Below, in pieces: positions 1 to 14,131 of a stretch of DNA of 64,000 nt (within the stretch, counting starts at the first letter, position 1; the number at the start of each line of letters is the position of its first letter). This DNA comes from Climacium dendroides. Taxonomy: Eukaryota; Streptophyta; Bryopsida; Hypnales; Climaciaceae. The DNA lies in assembly GCA_950106755.1 (NCBI GenBank), contig OX467083.1, positions 31,739,029 through 31,803,028 of the forward strand, given 5' to 3'. The translations under genes were made by a program, and so were the position numbers. The notes beneath the pieces are model-generated. The model saw only the letters and a program-made list of their open reading frames with translations. It had not been told where the DNA came from and made no database searches.

Positions 1-739
1 TTTTTTTTGCTACTTCACAGAAGGTGATCAAAAACATTCAAAGTGATTTTGGATTCAAAAGAGCTTTAGGGATTAAAAGACCTACTTTCCTCCCATAAAT
101 GTTATTTATTTTTGCATGCCAAGTTTATGAAGTGACATGATGACTTACCCCCTTAGGGAAAATGAAATATTCCATATTTCTAAAATTTAATGATGAATTT
201 TAACTAAAGTTGTAGAATATGAACAACATATCATATTTACATAGTTATATCAACTTTCGCACCAATCAATATTTATCAATAAAATTTGAAATTTGAAATT
301 AAAAATTCCTTCTAATAAAATTTCTAGGTTGAATATTGTAATTGTTACAAGATTTTTTTTTCTTTAAGTTCAAATTTTTAATATTTCATCATGGTGATTT
401 TTGAAGTTTTTTATTTTAATTTTTTATTCAAATCATTTTTGAAGGGTCATAGAATTTACAAAGTATATAGTAGAAATATATGACTAGTATTTTCTAAAAA
501 ATAAACAAGGTTGTTCTTTAAATATTTATAAAGTATATTTTATTTTTCCTGTTATAGTTGTTCAAAACCATTAAATACTTATTCAATATTCCAATGACAA
601 CCTCATGGTTGGAGCTAGCCTAGGTCTCGACGTATTTCCACATATCTTCTAATATTTTAGCATTTATTGACTCTTTAGTCTTTAATAGGATAATGGGACA
701 TTCACACTAAATAATTACAAATTGAATATGTAAATGAAT
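1..739. other. AT-rich intergenic DNA, no gene seen
   Basis: The stretch is strongly AT-rich with many short homopolymers and stop codons in all frames. I see no coding exon, RNA gene or bounded repeat in it. Confidence 0.6.
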
Positions 740-1646
740 TTAACCCCTAAAGTCCCAACGTCCCCTAACACTTGGGATTTTGATTTGGCCCATGTAACTT
801 CAATCTTTGACATGATTTTTTGAATTTTTTCCGAAGATAGAAAAACACATTAGCTTTATAGACATATAAATTTTATTTCAATTGGTGCCCGAGAGTAAAA
901 ATTATGCTACAATAAAAACCTTTCTTAGTTCACCAAGTAGTAAAACAAAACTACAAAAACTTGAAATAATTAAAAATCTATTTCTCATATAATGTATTTT
1001 TTCCTACATTTATGAATCATAATACATTCTCATATATATGTATTTTTTCCAAATGAATCATGACATGAAAGTTATGGAGCTTCTTGTTTTGTGGGAAATT
1101 ATAGATACTTCTTCAAAAAATAAAGTATTGGATTTATTTTTTAACTCAATTTCCTTAATTCTTCAAAAAAAACAATTCCAAAAGGTTTAACATTCTTGTT
1201 AGAACGATCTCACCATTGGAATAGAGTGTTTCAATTCCGTCTTGGAGCTATTAACAATTTAGCTTTTCCTTCAATCTTGTACCTACTTCTACTTAATAAT
1301 TTTTTTAAAATTAAAAAATCAAGTCTTTTTTTTGAAGTTTTTATTTCTAGATTGTCAACTCAATTTTTCAACATAAAATTTTTTAATGCCAAAATCTTTG
1401 GTGAAAGTCTTATAATGGCTAGTCGAGCAAGGTGCAAAGTAGTTTGACAATGTAGTTTTGACAAAGTCGAGCTTGATTACATAGTCTAAGTTTTTGAAAT
1501 TTCTTCCACATGTTATTATACTACTCTAGTGCAAGATCCTATGATTAGATTTGCAAAAAGAAGAATTTTTAAAGTTCCATCACTTCACAATAGGAATGAC
1601 AATTTTGAGTAGTTTTTGATGAAGATCTTAAGACTTTAAAGGTTAA
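740..1646. mobile_element. Non-autonomous TIR element, TTAACCCC family, copy A
   Basis: The left end reads TTAACCCCTAAAGTCCCAA and the right end, read in reverse complement, TTAACCTTTAAAGTCTTA, so it has imperfect terminal inverted repeats. Internally it shares with the copies near 35390, 38406 and 45049 the phrases ATTTCAATTGGTGCCC and GAAAGTTATGGAGCTTCTTG in the same order and orientation. No transposase is visible; the small ORFs inside are not conserved between copies. The superfamily is unknown and the boundaries are good to a few bases. Confidence 0.6.
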
Positions 1647-2752
1647 GGCTTCAAAATGTATGGAAGGATTCAAACCACTTCCAAATATTTCGTCCATCTA
1701 TACCTACCAATCTCAAATACTCACATAAGAATCCAAGTTACTATAGATAATAATGTAAAACCTTTCATGGGCTTATGTTTAGTTGAACATTTATATGAAA
1801 TTTTTGTTCACTTATTTTTGTTCACTTATTTTTGTGTGGGATTTTTGGATTTTTATTTTGACTTGAATTTTTAGGACTACAATGTATTATATTCAATGCT
1901 TTACTATTTTTGATCCTTTTACTTTATTTTAAAATATTTTTCTAAAAAAAATCGTAGTACTTTTACTACTATGTCCAAATGCAACAAAATTAGGAGTTTC
2001 TTGTAATTGCACCAAATCTACCAAAATATGTTATTTTCATCCATAGTCATCAACTTTCATTCATCATGTTTCTGAGGTTTTCCATTCATTTAATAATATT
2101 GGACTTTCCACAACTTTTGGAAGCCTTTTGTCAACCAAAGGTGGATGGTAATTAAAGTTAATTTAAGAACAAAGAATCCAATTGGTTAAAGGGGTTTCAT
2201 TTATATCTAGAAAATAATTGAGTGTATGGAGGGCAACATTGGAGGATGGCTATAAACCCCTTGAAAGACCAGGACCATGGATAATCCAAACTCCAACCTA
2301 GCAAGAAGTTCGGGCAGGTCACTAGCATAAAAGGTTGAAATGTCATAAAAGATAAATTTACACGGGAGCGGGTGTTTCTACCTCACATACAGCAGATTCT
2401 AACAACGAAACAAGGAACACAAAGTTCGGTAAAGCAGGAGAGAAGTGACCCGTGAAAATTATGAATTGAACCGTTCTTCTGATCCAAGGAGAAACAACAA
2501 AATGAACCAGGTAACCTGAGAAATACCATTCATCTCTGTTACTACCACTTTACATGCCTCCTGAAAGCAAGTGAAACCTTGCACTCAAAATAGGCTGGGA
2601 ATCAAATTCATGTGTTCTTCCAAATTCAATCTAATCTGAGAGCGTATACAAATCTGCACTAAAAAGGTGACCACCATTAATATTCCACCTTCAAAGCAGG
2701 AAGAAAAAATGTGATTGGCCAAAGCCATCCAAATGATGGCTTCGGCATCTTG
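1647..2752. other. 3' flank and 3' UTR of the HUB1-like gene
   Basis: About 400 bases directly left of the HUB1 stop codon are less AT-rich and probably 3' UTR, since that gene runs leftwards. No clear polyadenylation motif was fixed. The remainder is AT-rich with nothing recognisable. Confidence 0.45.
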
Positions 2753-5700
2753 CTAAATGTAGACATTTCGGACATCGCTCTGGCCAAATGGAATACCACA
2801 ACCGGGACACTTTCGATGTCTGATCTCCAAGTTCCTCTGGATGCAGGGACCGCAAAACAAATGAAAGCACTTCGTGATGACGACCTGTCAACCATCATAA
2901 TAATAAATCAGTACAAGCTGACACAGTAAATTGTAAGTTGCACCCAAAAACTTAGAAAATAATCAGGGATAACACTATCTGTCAAAGGGAAGGGCACTCT
3001 TACTTCTTTTGGACGATCATGACAGACGCTACACTTCAGGATGGCCTTGTATTCTTTGACCTCCTCCTGTAACCGTTCTATTCCGGAACCCCTCTCATGA
3101 TGCGATCGCAGCCGTGCCAACTTACTGTTCAGTGCCTCCAGCTCGTCTTGAACCCTTCGTTTCTCAAATCTAAGCCACCAAACAAGTTGCTCAGCGGATG
3201 ATAGGGAAAGTGTACTTCGACAAGAACTTACCATGGCTAAGGGTCCAAATTATAAACCCACAAACGAGCAAAATCTTGATAAATTGTACTACTCATGCCT
3301 GTTACTGTGGGCGGAAAAATAATGTTGCCTTAAAATCGACACGTGCATCAAGCTCTTTATCTTCATTTCTCTCCTCCTGTACCGTGTGATCTCCAAAATT
3401 TGCAATTTTTGGACAAACAGGACGGACAGACATTATGTTCCTGTGGGCTGTATCCTTAAGAGTTTTAAAAATTTAGCGAAGAAGACTTCGAGCACACACC
3501 CTAAGACAGATAAAACATTGGTAGAAATAGAATGTTATTGATATCACAGTTCGCCTCACCTTTCTTTGTCAAGCTGCTGTTGAGCCTCAGCAAGTTTAAG
3601 CCCACGATCTTCAATCCTTTTATTTGCAGCTTCCAGTGCAGTCTTTGTAGAGAGGAGCTCCTTCTCAGTTTCAACCGTCTTCCGTTTCAAAGTCTCCAAG
3701 GACAGTGCATGTTGCCTAGCATCGTCCATGACCTTGCCTGTTTGCTCTATGTACGACCTAGCCTGAACAAAGATATCCACAGAATTCGTATTGACATCTA
3801 GCAACAAAACAGAGGATTGAGCAAAGAAATGGTCTTCAAAAATAAACTGGGAATGATATTTGACTGATGTGTATGTTAAGACTGAGGATTTCTAGTTCTT
3901 TGAAACTTTGACACATAATAACTGGTGATGAAACTTTGACAAACAAACATCTAGTGATGAAACTAACTGGTGATGAAACTTTGACACATAATAACTGGTG
4001 ATGATCCACAAACATCTAGACACATCTAGTTCGTAATTTCTAGTCATACCACACATCTTTTGAAATTCATAAATCCTACTCGTCCACAAAGGACCTCCGC
4101 AGAAGGGTCGGATTCCATGAGGGGCAGGTCTGACTGGTAAGCTGACGAATCTGGCCTGCAAGCCCGACGAGGTGGAGTCAGGTCAGCCCCTCGTGGAAAC
4201 TAGCTCTAAAACAAGACCATACCATACACCATGAGATATCATACCTGATCTTCTAGACGGCTAACACGCTGCTTATGATGGTCAGCAGTAGCATTAGCAT
4301 GTTGCACACGGCTAGCCAGGATTTGTTTCTCTGCCAGAAGGGAGGATTGCAGTTGTTTAGCCTTCAGGCTCTCTGCTACCAGCTGAAATCAATGAAGAAA
4401 AAAAATATTAGTAAAACCATTTTCACACGAGAAGACATCATTTATCAACATTATAATGCTCCCCTTTCAAGTCCTCAATCCTTTCAACTTCCTCACTGCA
4501 TTCAATCTTCACGTTGGTGAACTTTTTATGGCCCAAAATCATTACCTTCTCCAAGGTCTCTTTGATATCAGGACCCTTCAGCAGACATAAATCATCTATT
4601 CCTTATCGTACATCAAACATTTCAGAATAGATTTAACATATCCAAATAATTTGATGGACTTCAAAAACTAAAATGCACAATGACTGACAAGTTACCTGAG
4701 TATTGTAATCATCACGTTCAGTAATTTGTTGAATTAACCTTGAATTCTGAGTTTGCATCTCCTCATACGCTTGTCCAATAGTCTGCTCCATCGAACATTC
4801 CACGGAAATAAGCCACCATACCATTTGAAATTAGTCCAAATCAGCTTCTATATCCTTTGTTAACATCCTAACGACATGCGTAGAAGGCAAGAGAAACCGA
4901 GGAAGGTGAGCAAATAAACCTCAATTTCAGTAATGTATGCGTCCCCTTCTTCACTCTTCGACTTCAAAGTCTCTCTAAGTTCCATGGCCATCCTGCAGGA
5001 AGAGCACTTAAGTGTGTTAGCATATCCCTGCAATGGAGAATATAGATATATGCACATCTGCGGCAATGACTATTATGACTCAACATGGAATCTGATCTCG
5101 TATACAGATAATACAGTGATTCCTGGACTCAAGATAGGCTTCAGACACCAGAAGACAGCAATGAAAACACCAAAGACGATTTAAGAGTACTAAAACTTTC
5201 CAACAGATTCACATTTGAGACAAGTTAGAATATTCTAGATCATCTTGAACTCACGTCCACTGCCCTTATAGTATGTGCTGCTCTGTTCAAATTTGATAGC
5301 GATTCCTCTAATCAATATAAGACAATAAACCGTAGCTAGTTCAGCAGCAAACGCGATTAAACCTCGGATGAATGCAGATATATCACGAGTAAACAAGTGT
5401 GACGGAGGAACGGAAAATCAGATCTGGGATAAGACCTTTCTGATTCATCTAGCCTTTGACGATGTTCAGCAATTTCAGCTTCAGCAGCTGCAAGTCTTTG
5501 TTGACATGCAGCCTCAGCTTCATTCGCAGCTTTCACCCGAAGCTCTAAGCCATGCTCATCAAGTTCTCTCTTCAAGAGCTGAACTTGCAATAATGTTCTA
5601 CAATGGTCTTGCTCCAACTCCAGCATACTCCTGCATTCCCATTTCCCAAAATTAATCTCATGTAACAAAGTTACTGCACACTTACAGCAGCTATGTGAAA

Positions 5701-8700
5701 AACGAATTGCATCACGGAGGGAGGCATTCACAAGAAAGATAAAGTCAATGATACTATCGTGAGATACCAAAATCGCTGCGGCTTCATCAAGAAAGTCATT
5801 TAACTAACCTTCGATCAACCGATTCCCTCTCGTACATTTCCAAAATAAGCTGCAATTCTTGGTCACTTTGTCGCAAGTTTTCCAACTGCACAAACATAAA
5901 AAAATCAGTGACACTTGTGCGAAACAAAGGAGAGTGGCATTGCTTTCGGAGTTCCAAATCAGATGAAGTGTCAATGCAGTTGCAGAGATGAACTATGCAA
6001 AATTAAGGAAGGCCAATGCATATCAAACTAAAAAAAAGGAACACAGAAACTAAAGATTAGTAATCGAGGATATAAACTAAAGGTAAGAAACACACAAGTA
6101 ATATACCCAACCCCGTACCTCGGATTTCAATGATGTGAGCTCAGCAACTTGGGCAACATATTGATCTGAAAGATGTTTGCATTCCAATGTCTGTAAAACA
6201 AAAGTAAAAAAATTAGGATCAGCCATAAAGAGGAGATAGTGAGCACTGGTAACAGAGGGAGAAAACAGTCTAGTATTCTCCTTTTCTCTGAACAATGCAT
6301 AATGTCAAGTCTGAAATGTAAAATCCTTGTAACATGCAACCATACCTTTCTTTCAAGGATTCCAGCCAGAGTGTGGATCTCTTCTCTAAGTGACTGCACT
6401 TCAAGAGCTGCTTTCTTAAACTTGTTCAACTGTGCTTGCATCATGCCCATCTCCTTGTGAAGTGTGGAGATCATCACTTGCAATTCAGGTACTGAATCCC
6501 TCCTTCCTACAAATGGTTTAAAAAACAGGTTTAAACACGGTAAACTGTACAGGATTCAAAACTTCAGCAAATCTAAGCTCACCTATCAACACTGGTGGTC
6601 ATATTGGATGCCTGAGATGTAGAGCACTATACTCCTTATATCCAAGGAATATAAATTCCAATGTTCTACCTGAAGATTGAGTGGCATCCTCTAATCTGAG
6701 TTGCAACGCATCCCGATCAGTCATGCACTCTTGCAGTTTGCTTTCTAGTTCTGCAGCTCTCGCATCTGCAATAGCACTAGCCCTGCGGGCCGCCTCACCA
6801 GCCTCTGCCTTCAATAGAACCTCTTTCTCTCGCCGAGACATTGCATCACGTTCACTCTGGAATAAATCCATCAAACATTAGGGCTCCTAATTATATGAAA
6901 GAGCTAACTTGGTCATTGGAAATACTTTGAAAATGTTGAATGGAAGCTAATGCGACGTCATAATAGATGACTCACGTCAAGAACATACCTGAAGCTTGTC
7001 CACCAGACCTCGATACCGTTCAACCTCGCTCTTTAAGAATTGAGCTTGGTCGTTGAGTACTACATAAGGACGAGATGACAAGATCCTGTGTTCATCGAGT
7101 AGGGCATCCTGTCGTGACCATGTCCAAGCATGCAGAAGGGATTAATCGCCTCAAATGATTGAATAGGAATACAGAAAGGTACTACATTATCAAGTCCCAG
7201 GGCAAAGTACATATGTGCTAACTAATGACCTCTACTTAAACCTGCTGTTGGACACCATGCCTATGTGTAATATGTGAATAACAGATGGAAGTGTACAAAG
7301 CAATTTTATCTAACCTGCATCTGCTGCAGCCGTTGGGAGAGGTTCAACTGTGTCTGAAGTGCCTCTTGCAGCTCATTCAGCCTCCTCGACGCCAAAGTCT
7401 GAAGAAAAAAAAGGTATATTCCCAAAACACTTAATTAAAGACCTGAACTTATTAGTCTATGCCTCACAGGAGGAAAATAAATAGCAATTTCTTATATGAC
7501 TTGAGCCTGATTTCGACAGGTAACTCACAGGAGAGTTAGAGACCAAACCGTAAAAACAAGTGAAGGTACATGCTAAACATAGAACTAACTACAAGAAGGT
7601 ACTCCCGAGACCTGTCACACAACCATGAGAGGCTGCCAAAATAATAGATATTACTTCATAAAAACTTCTGTAACATCAGATTTTACAGAAAATGAAATGC
7701 AAATAGAAATAAAACCAGCAAGTACAAGCATAAGCTGCACCTTTGTTTCTTCTAGTGCAGCTGCCAATTCACGAGCTTCTCTTGAAACCGTGTCGGTGCC
7801 CGAGATTCGATCTCCACCTTCAATCTTAATACCAAGCTGAGCCGCACCTCCTCCAGGCGGTGCAATAGCTCCAGTTTCCTTTTGACTGCGAAGTGTTGCT
7901 AACTTCCGTCTACACATTTCCAGCTCACTTGCTGTCTCCTCTAGCTCACCTGGAACGATATTCATGTAAGATACAAATTGAAACTAACAAATCGAAGACA
8001 AGTCTCTTAGAATCATGACAGTGAGGTATAATACAAGAGATACCAACCACTTAAAATTCTCCTTCCTAGTAGGAAATACTATGCAATATACATCATAATG
8101 AACAGATCGTAATAAATCTTAAATGAAGAAAAGCAGTTTCGAAATTGTGAAGATCCACAAGGTGGAAATATTCTCATAGAAAGTACAGCCTCCACAAATC
8201 TTCTTACTTCCACGAGATAATAGGCAAGCCAGATTCAATAGACAACCAATTTGCATTCCCACATCTATCAAATGCCGAAGCATATACATACCAGCAAGTC
8301 GATTGATCTCAGATTGATCCTTGACTTGAAGATCCCGGGCAATGCCGATTTCAGCGGACATTTCTTTGTGTTTCGAAAGCAATGCATCCATTACACACCT
8401 TAACTTCTTTATTTCTGTACGTGAGTCCTCCATCATTTTCTCCAGAACTTGTCCGGCTTCTGTAGCATATTCCAACATCGTATTAACCTCATAATGTCAA
8501 AAATATATGTTTCGTTTTTAATAATTGTGGTGCATACTCACTTCTTGTTAAAAGATTTATGAAAAGTATCTAGCTAGGTGCAATTTACATCAATAATATT
8601 TATTGCAAATGCACTTACAGCTTCAAACAGTAATCTCTGGAACAATTTGATAAGCTCAGAATCTGTGCCACAGAAAAACAATATCCTGTGTGTAGACATA

Positions 8701-10855
8701 TAAGAACTGTACGTACTATGTAGAATTCGAAACAGAGGCATGGATGCCGTCTCTAAATCCAAACCTAAACTCACCGTGTGGACTCGCAACATTTCGTAAG
8801 GACGCTGCAATCTCGTCATTTTTTGCTCGTTGAACGTCAATGGCTTGCAGCAGACACTTCATTGTTTTCATAGTCAAAGCCTTTCTAGAAGCTAAACGAG
8901 CCTCCTCTACTGACCCATTACTAATTTCTTCACTGTTGCTACTCTCAGTAGCCCCCCTCTCCAAGAGCCTCTGCAGAAACGTCTCTTCGGGTGGAACAGC
9001 AGCACCAGTCCTCTCTGTAGGCAAAACAGAAACGAGAAAGAAGACATCCTACGCTTTAGGACGGCTAGGATTGGACATGTGCTATTAAATAAACATTATT
9101 AAACCGGTGATATTAATCTACATCCAAAAAAAGGCAGACGAAGCGATATAATAAAGAACAAATAGTAGCAAGGACAGAGCATTCAAGATTGACTCAAACT
9201 GATAAATCTTCTGAATTCCAAGCTTACACCTAGCCAACAGTTTGAGAGGAGCATCACAATTAACGCAATTTCTGAACAGAGCAGTCATTAGGGGCAAAAT
9301 GCTCCATGCATCTCCTCAGTAATAATACTCCAATGAGTTGGGGAAATGCGTATTACCCTTAATAGGAGACAAGGGCTCCAGCACTCGTAGACCATCTATG
9401 GGGGCATTTGCGCGCACCGCAAGCAACTCTAAGTCGTCCTCAAGCTGTACGCCACCGGCAGAAACTCAATACAACAGAATCTCCGAGTACAAATCCAATT
9501 TTCAAAATAAAAATTCAAAACCACAAAATAACCTCTATAAAATGACAGTGAATACTGGTAATTACTGAAAGCTCCAATGCACGTTGAATACAACGAAACG
9601 CCCAGTCACAATTTCATCATTCTGCTCTTATTTGACATCCTAGATACAAGATGACCCGTATAGATATTCTGGTAAAAAAGACATCCAAAGTACTGACGGT
9701 GACGGGAAGAAGGTGAAGCACTAACCGCAGTCCATGCACGATTGACTGTGATGAGAGTCTCGTCATAAGAGGCCTGCTTGATTTTAAACTGACCGCACCT
9801 ACTCTTAAAAGCGCTGATCTCTGAACGCTGATTATCCAGCTGCTGGACTAACTGCTGGTTTTGATACTGCAGCATCGCTGGATCCACCTGCAAGAATCCT
9901 CACCTTGTAAGTGAAATTTTTCAAGATTCAGTGAGCTAACCCTAATAGAAAAAAATAAGTAAACAAATAAGTCATCATCGCTCATATATTTCACACAGGG
10001 ATCAAACTTCAGCATTATTTTAAAAAATGTGGGAAAAATGAATCAGGCGAGGATTAACTAAACCAAGCATAATATAATAGGGGAAGGTGGAGTAATATGG
10101 TAAAGTATCACGTGAGTGTACACGAACCGGTGCTCTGAGTATAAGCAATTATGTACGATCACCTCCCCACCTGAACTCGGTGAGAACTTTAGATACACAC
10201 TGATGATTCTTGAACTCAATGAACCATATTAAACCACCTCGGACGTAATGAATTGCCTGATAAATATTGAACGTGCGTTGCAAGACGATGATCATAAGAG
10301 GAATAACCATAATTGCAACGATATCTGAATTGCTTATACATCATAATCGTATTGCACGTAAATCACAACAAAATCTAAGAATTCGCACTTGCCCACCGAC
10401 AAAAATACAGGACGAAGTTACTGCCAAAGTCGGTCAAAGTACACGTTCCATGTTCCGAGACTCGGGTCTAACCTATAAATTCAAACTTGCTTCTAGGACA
10501 TCGTAATAAAGAGAATTCGTCCATCACGACGGTACCGACACGACGAGCAATCCTTATTACAATCCCTACTGCGGAAATTTGCCAAGACTTGTCCTCATGC
10601 CCGACTACTTGCGAACTAAAAGTGCATCAAATTTGCCGTAGGAAGTCTAACTCATGCAGAATTCGCCAACGTTAAACAATGAATGCTCCCAGGATTTGTA
10701 AAGAAATAGAAAATCACGTCAACGAAACCAACGAATCAGGATACCTTCTTTTCGTCCGAGGCGGATGTAATAGCCGGCTTTTTGAGCGGGGGCGAGGCCG
10801 GGTGATGGTGATTGAGGTGGCGCCGCTTGCGCTCGGGTTCCTCAGTACTTCCCAT
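2753..10855 (-). CDS. HUB1: E3 ubiquitin ligase BRE1/HUB1-like (histone H2B monoubiquitination)
   Basis: A RING E3 ligase of the BRE1/RNF20/HUB family, which with a RAD6-type E2 places one ubiquitin on histone H2B in transcribed chromatin. Twenty exons join in phase: 10745-10855, 9726-9887, 9357-9444, 8775-9014, 8619-8662, 8292-8487, 7741-7949, 7315-7398, 6989-7108, 6670-6856, 6346-6506, 6119-6190, 5809-5885, 5436-5630, 4920-4992, 4696-4782, 4245-4382, 3560-3762, 3004-3169, 2753-2884. They total 2745 nt (914 residues plus stop), close to the roughly 880-900 residues of Arabidopsis HUB1/HUB2. The start was chosen because MGSTEEPERKRRH resembles the known HUB1 N-terminus; an in-frame upstream Met at about 11017 could extend it. 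Most of the protein is heptad-rich coiled coil. The RING lies at about residues 862-901 (CSVCHDRPKE, then VITKCFHLFC, CIQ, RHRKCPGCG) with all C3HC4 ligands. Introns are short. Splice sites are by eye; the overall phase agreement makes the model strong. Confidence 0.93.
3900..4018. repeat. Short imperfect tandem repeat inside a HUB1 intron
   Basis: The phrase GGTGATGAAACTTTGACA with neighbours ACATAATAACT and ACATCTAG recurs several times in about 120 bases in the intron between exons 3560-3762 and 4245-4382. It is a local minisatellite; no function is visible. Confidence 0.6.
4546..4575 (-). other. HUB1: Possible optional 30-nt in-frame exon of HUB1
   Basis: Inside the intron 4383-4695 a 30-nt segment is preceded by AG and followed by GTAATG. 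It would encode GPDIKETLEK in phase 0 on both sides, so inclusion would add ten residues between DDYNTQ and LVAESLK. Known HUB proteins join directly at this point and the acceptor tract is weak. It is therefore at most an alternative exon and may be chance. Confidence 0.2.
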
Positions 10856-11580
10856 GCTGTCCCGGCCAAGGCCTTGGGGCACATTATCAGACGCTATCTT
10901 CTTCAGATGCACCTTTACAGCCTGTGCCACCTCCAGCTCGACTGGCTGGACAAAAAACAAACTCCGTCCACCGCCAACCCCTCCCCTGTAGGGAGGATTT
11001 TCACCAATCTCACACAAAACCTTCCCGACTGAAACACGCGCTCAAGGCACGATTTCTGTTCTCGTTTCACCAAACCTTACATGACAGAAATATTATTCCT
11101 TATGATGAATCGATCCCTCCGTTATAATCTCGCAACTCCCACGCAGGTTCAAACCCTAACCTCCTTAACCAAAGTGGTGCTCCAAACCCTAGCTTCTGTC
11201 CAAACAAAAACCGCACGTCCTCGAAATCCACGAAACTGAAACGCTCCGTCTGCCTGCTTGTCCGAATCGCTCGCTCGCTCGCTCGCAGCAGGCCGACGCC
11301 CCGCTCGCCCAAGACTCACGTGAAGTAGAAGCGCAAGACAGCGGCGGCGGCACGACGGAGAAGGAGCGAAGGAAACGAGGACGCAACGGATATGGCCTCC
11401 AAACTCTGAAAAACAAAAAAATTCAACATATGGAAGGCGCTTCTCTCACTTGCGCATATCATCGTGGGGTGTAAAGGCTCGCCGCTACTTGAGCATCTCC
11501 ACCGGTTGCGGCAAAACTTCGCCACGTCAAAATGGCGGGTCTCATGTTTAGAGGGTGGATGAAGTGAAAAACTCACTACA
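10856..11580 (-). promoter_or_regulatory. 5' UTR and promoter region of the HUB1-like gene
   Basis: Upstream of the HUB1 start the sequence becomes clearly GC-richer than the DNA beyond about 11580. It holds a CTCG microsatellite near 11273-11287 and two telo-box-like AAACCCTAA/AAACCCTAG motifs near 11150-11195. These are typical of plant housekeeping promoters and leaders. No TATA box or start site was fixed. Confidence 0.45.
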
Positions 11581-14131
11581 TTAGAGATATTCGACCTCTA
11601 TTTGATGCGTAAGTCAAAAATGATACACAAGGAGGCTATGAACTACAGAAATGGGGAAAGAAGATTACACATTTTTACAAAAAAATTTGAGAAGGCTAAT
11701 ATATAATCAAAATTGAACTGAATTTCTTGCCTATTTTTTAAATCTCTTTTGTTTGTTCTAGCCCATGGCAAATGCCTTTTGACTTAGAATGTCATATATC
11801 AATATTTCATTGGTTTGTTATACAAATGAAATGAAAGAAAAGAGGGCTTTGAAAGGTTTTGAATCTTTTCTTATTCACATATTTTTATAATGCTAAAATT
11901 ATTAAATACTTATAATGTCACATGTTAATATTTTATTGGTTGCTTATAGCCTTCTTTGCATGTTTACTTGAATTGAAACAAAGGTGGCCACATAGAATGT
12001 GCAATAACATTAATTAGAATCAATTCTCTCTTTCTTTCTAAAGACACTATGAATGAGAAGTGAAAAATTAGAACAACATGCAAATTAGGTAACAATTAGG
12101 AAGTATACAATTGCTCATTGGGATTGTCAACTATGCTTTAGTTTATGCATGCTAAATGATTGATCTACTACATCTAAAATAATGACAAATTAGAAGATAC
12201 ATGTGTCATGATATCTTGTTTTTTTTGTTTTTTATATGAATTTTATTTTTTATTGAAAAATTAAAAAATTGAAGTTGAAAAGTTCACCCACTTGATTAAA
12301 CTCCTACTTGAAAATTGAAACTACACTTTAAAATCCATGCAATTGGTTAGATTTAATGAACACATACCTTCTACTTGATGCAACTTCATGAGTACACAAC
12401 ACCTTATTACTATTATACAAAGGTTTGGCACAAAAAGAGACTATTTAAACCCATGTGTTTTCTTGAATTGTAACCAAGCCTGTAGAAGCAATGGAATTGA
12501 TATTAAAACTCAACCATAATGTAATCCAATTGAATTGGGCCCTTTTGCAAATTTAATTTGAAAGACATTTTTGAAACTACAAACAATGAATTAGACATTG
12601 TAGTGGAATGATGACAAAAGTATAGCTGAAACTCATCCTTTTGTTGAGTTTTCCAACTCAACTATAGCTCATTGATTTGAAACTCATTCTTTTGTTGAAT
12701 TTTCCAACTCAACTATAGCTAGATTTAATTAATTGATTTGAGCTAGGTTTAATAACTTAACTAAAATTAATTGTCTATATAGAGAAGATCTATGTTGATA
12801 TGTCAAACTTATAAGTAAGAAAAAAAAATGGGACATAAGAATTTCCTAGGAAATTTTTTAATTAAAAAAATTTAGTTAATTTTCTAATTTCAAATGAAAA
12901 ATATTTAGGGCTTCAATGTCTTCTACCTCATTGATCAAAATGCTGCACAATTCACTTTTTGCACACATAGTTGCAAAGGACTCTCTTAAGGTCCCAAACA
13001 TGATCCCCTCAACCTGATGGTTGTGGATATCTCACCTACCATCACAAACAAAACAAAAGAATGAAAAAGAGAGGAAAAAATAGTAAAAAGAGAAGTTGCC
13101 AATCTTTTTCAAGTTTTTATTCTTTTTGTGCAAAATAAAGTAGATTATCTTCTAACCATTTAAAGACTAAGGATTCATGGTTTTAAAATGACCATTTTGA
13201 TTGACCATACTGTGGAAAGTACAATTTATACTTGGACAAACTTCTCTCATTGCATGGAGTGAAGAACATTGCATGTGTTGGTTAACTTAAATAATTTTCA
13301 GAACAAATATAAATTGAAGGCAATCATTTTACGGAACGCGTAATAAGGATGTCTGCCCACAAGTCGATCTATTTTTTTAATCTGGGAACAAATGAAAATA
13401 AATTCATTGCATAGGGTGGGTCACACTACAACGAGTGCCATTGCTGCCACGTCGAGGAAGAGCAAGCGTTAGTTGTTAGCAAGTCAGTTGAGTATCAAAA
13501 TTGGAAAGAAGGATGGCCTCGATCCAGCAAAGTAGAACCAGGAACCTCCATCTCTTTTCTAGACCAAGTCGCACTATCAGAACCCCAAATCCTATCGAAG
13601 TCTTGAGATACCCGCAGCCGAATCAGGTCCCTCCTCAATTTTAAGAAAAGTGTCGGGCCAGGCAAGCCTTCGCATGGTGAACACCGCTTCCCTTGCTATT
13701 CCTCCAAACGGGCCTGGATCTCATCAGTTTTGAGCATTAAGTGGTCTCAAAAGCAAATCAAGAAAGAGGATATTATTTCAAGGGATGCTGTGACTAAATT
13801 GGTCCTGTTCTATCAGGGAATACACTCGGAAAGAATGTTAGAACGTGGATGTGGGGTAACCTCCAGCCTATAAATTTTACGTTACGTACCAGCTGCAAGT
13901 TAGAACCCAGACTCGGCGACTAAAAGAGTCTCTGAGCAACCAGAATTCTGTTCTCCAGCAGCATATTGCCCATTTGATAGTCCTACTTCCTGCGTTTAAA
14001 CCTGGCATCCCACAGATTCCAACTGCTGTGTTCAGAAAAATGTTGAACGAGGCAAGCTGTTCATGCCTTACTACCAGTAAAGCAAGAGAAATTACATGAA
14101 AAAAGCAAAAGACTCGACCCAGAAGCTCCAG
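11581..14131. other. Intergenic DNA between HUB1 promoter and RH28 3' end
   Basis: From 11581 to about 13320 the DNA is AT-rich with no gene; the phrase GAAACTCATTCTTTTGTTGA is nearly repeated around 12630-12710. From about 13330 to 14131 it is less AT-rich and may include the RH28 3' UTR. A 44-codon plus-strand ORF begins at 13513 but has no recognisable family. Confidence 0.4.

Noticed and set aside
3170..3559. Candidate extra HUB1 exon near 3330-3380 (REMKIKSL or ERNEDKEL frames)
   Set aside because: It breaks phase with the flanking exons, while the direct join gives LDKERFEKRR, which matches HUB family alignment.
13513..13647. 44-codon plus-strand ORF starting MASIQQS
   Set aside because: Short, no family, in the probable 3' region of RH28; likely chance.
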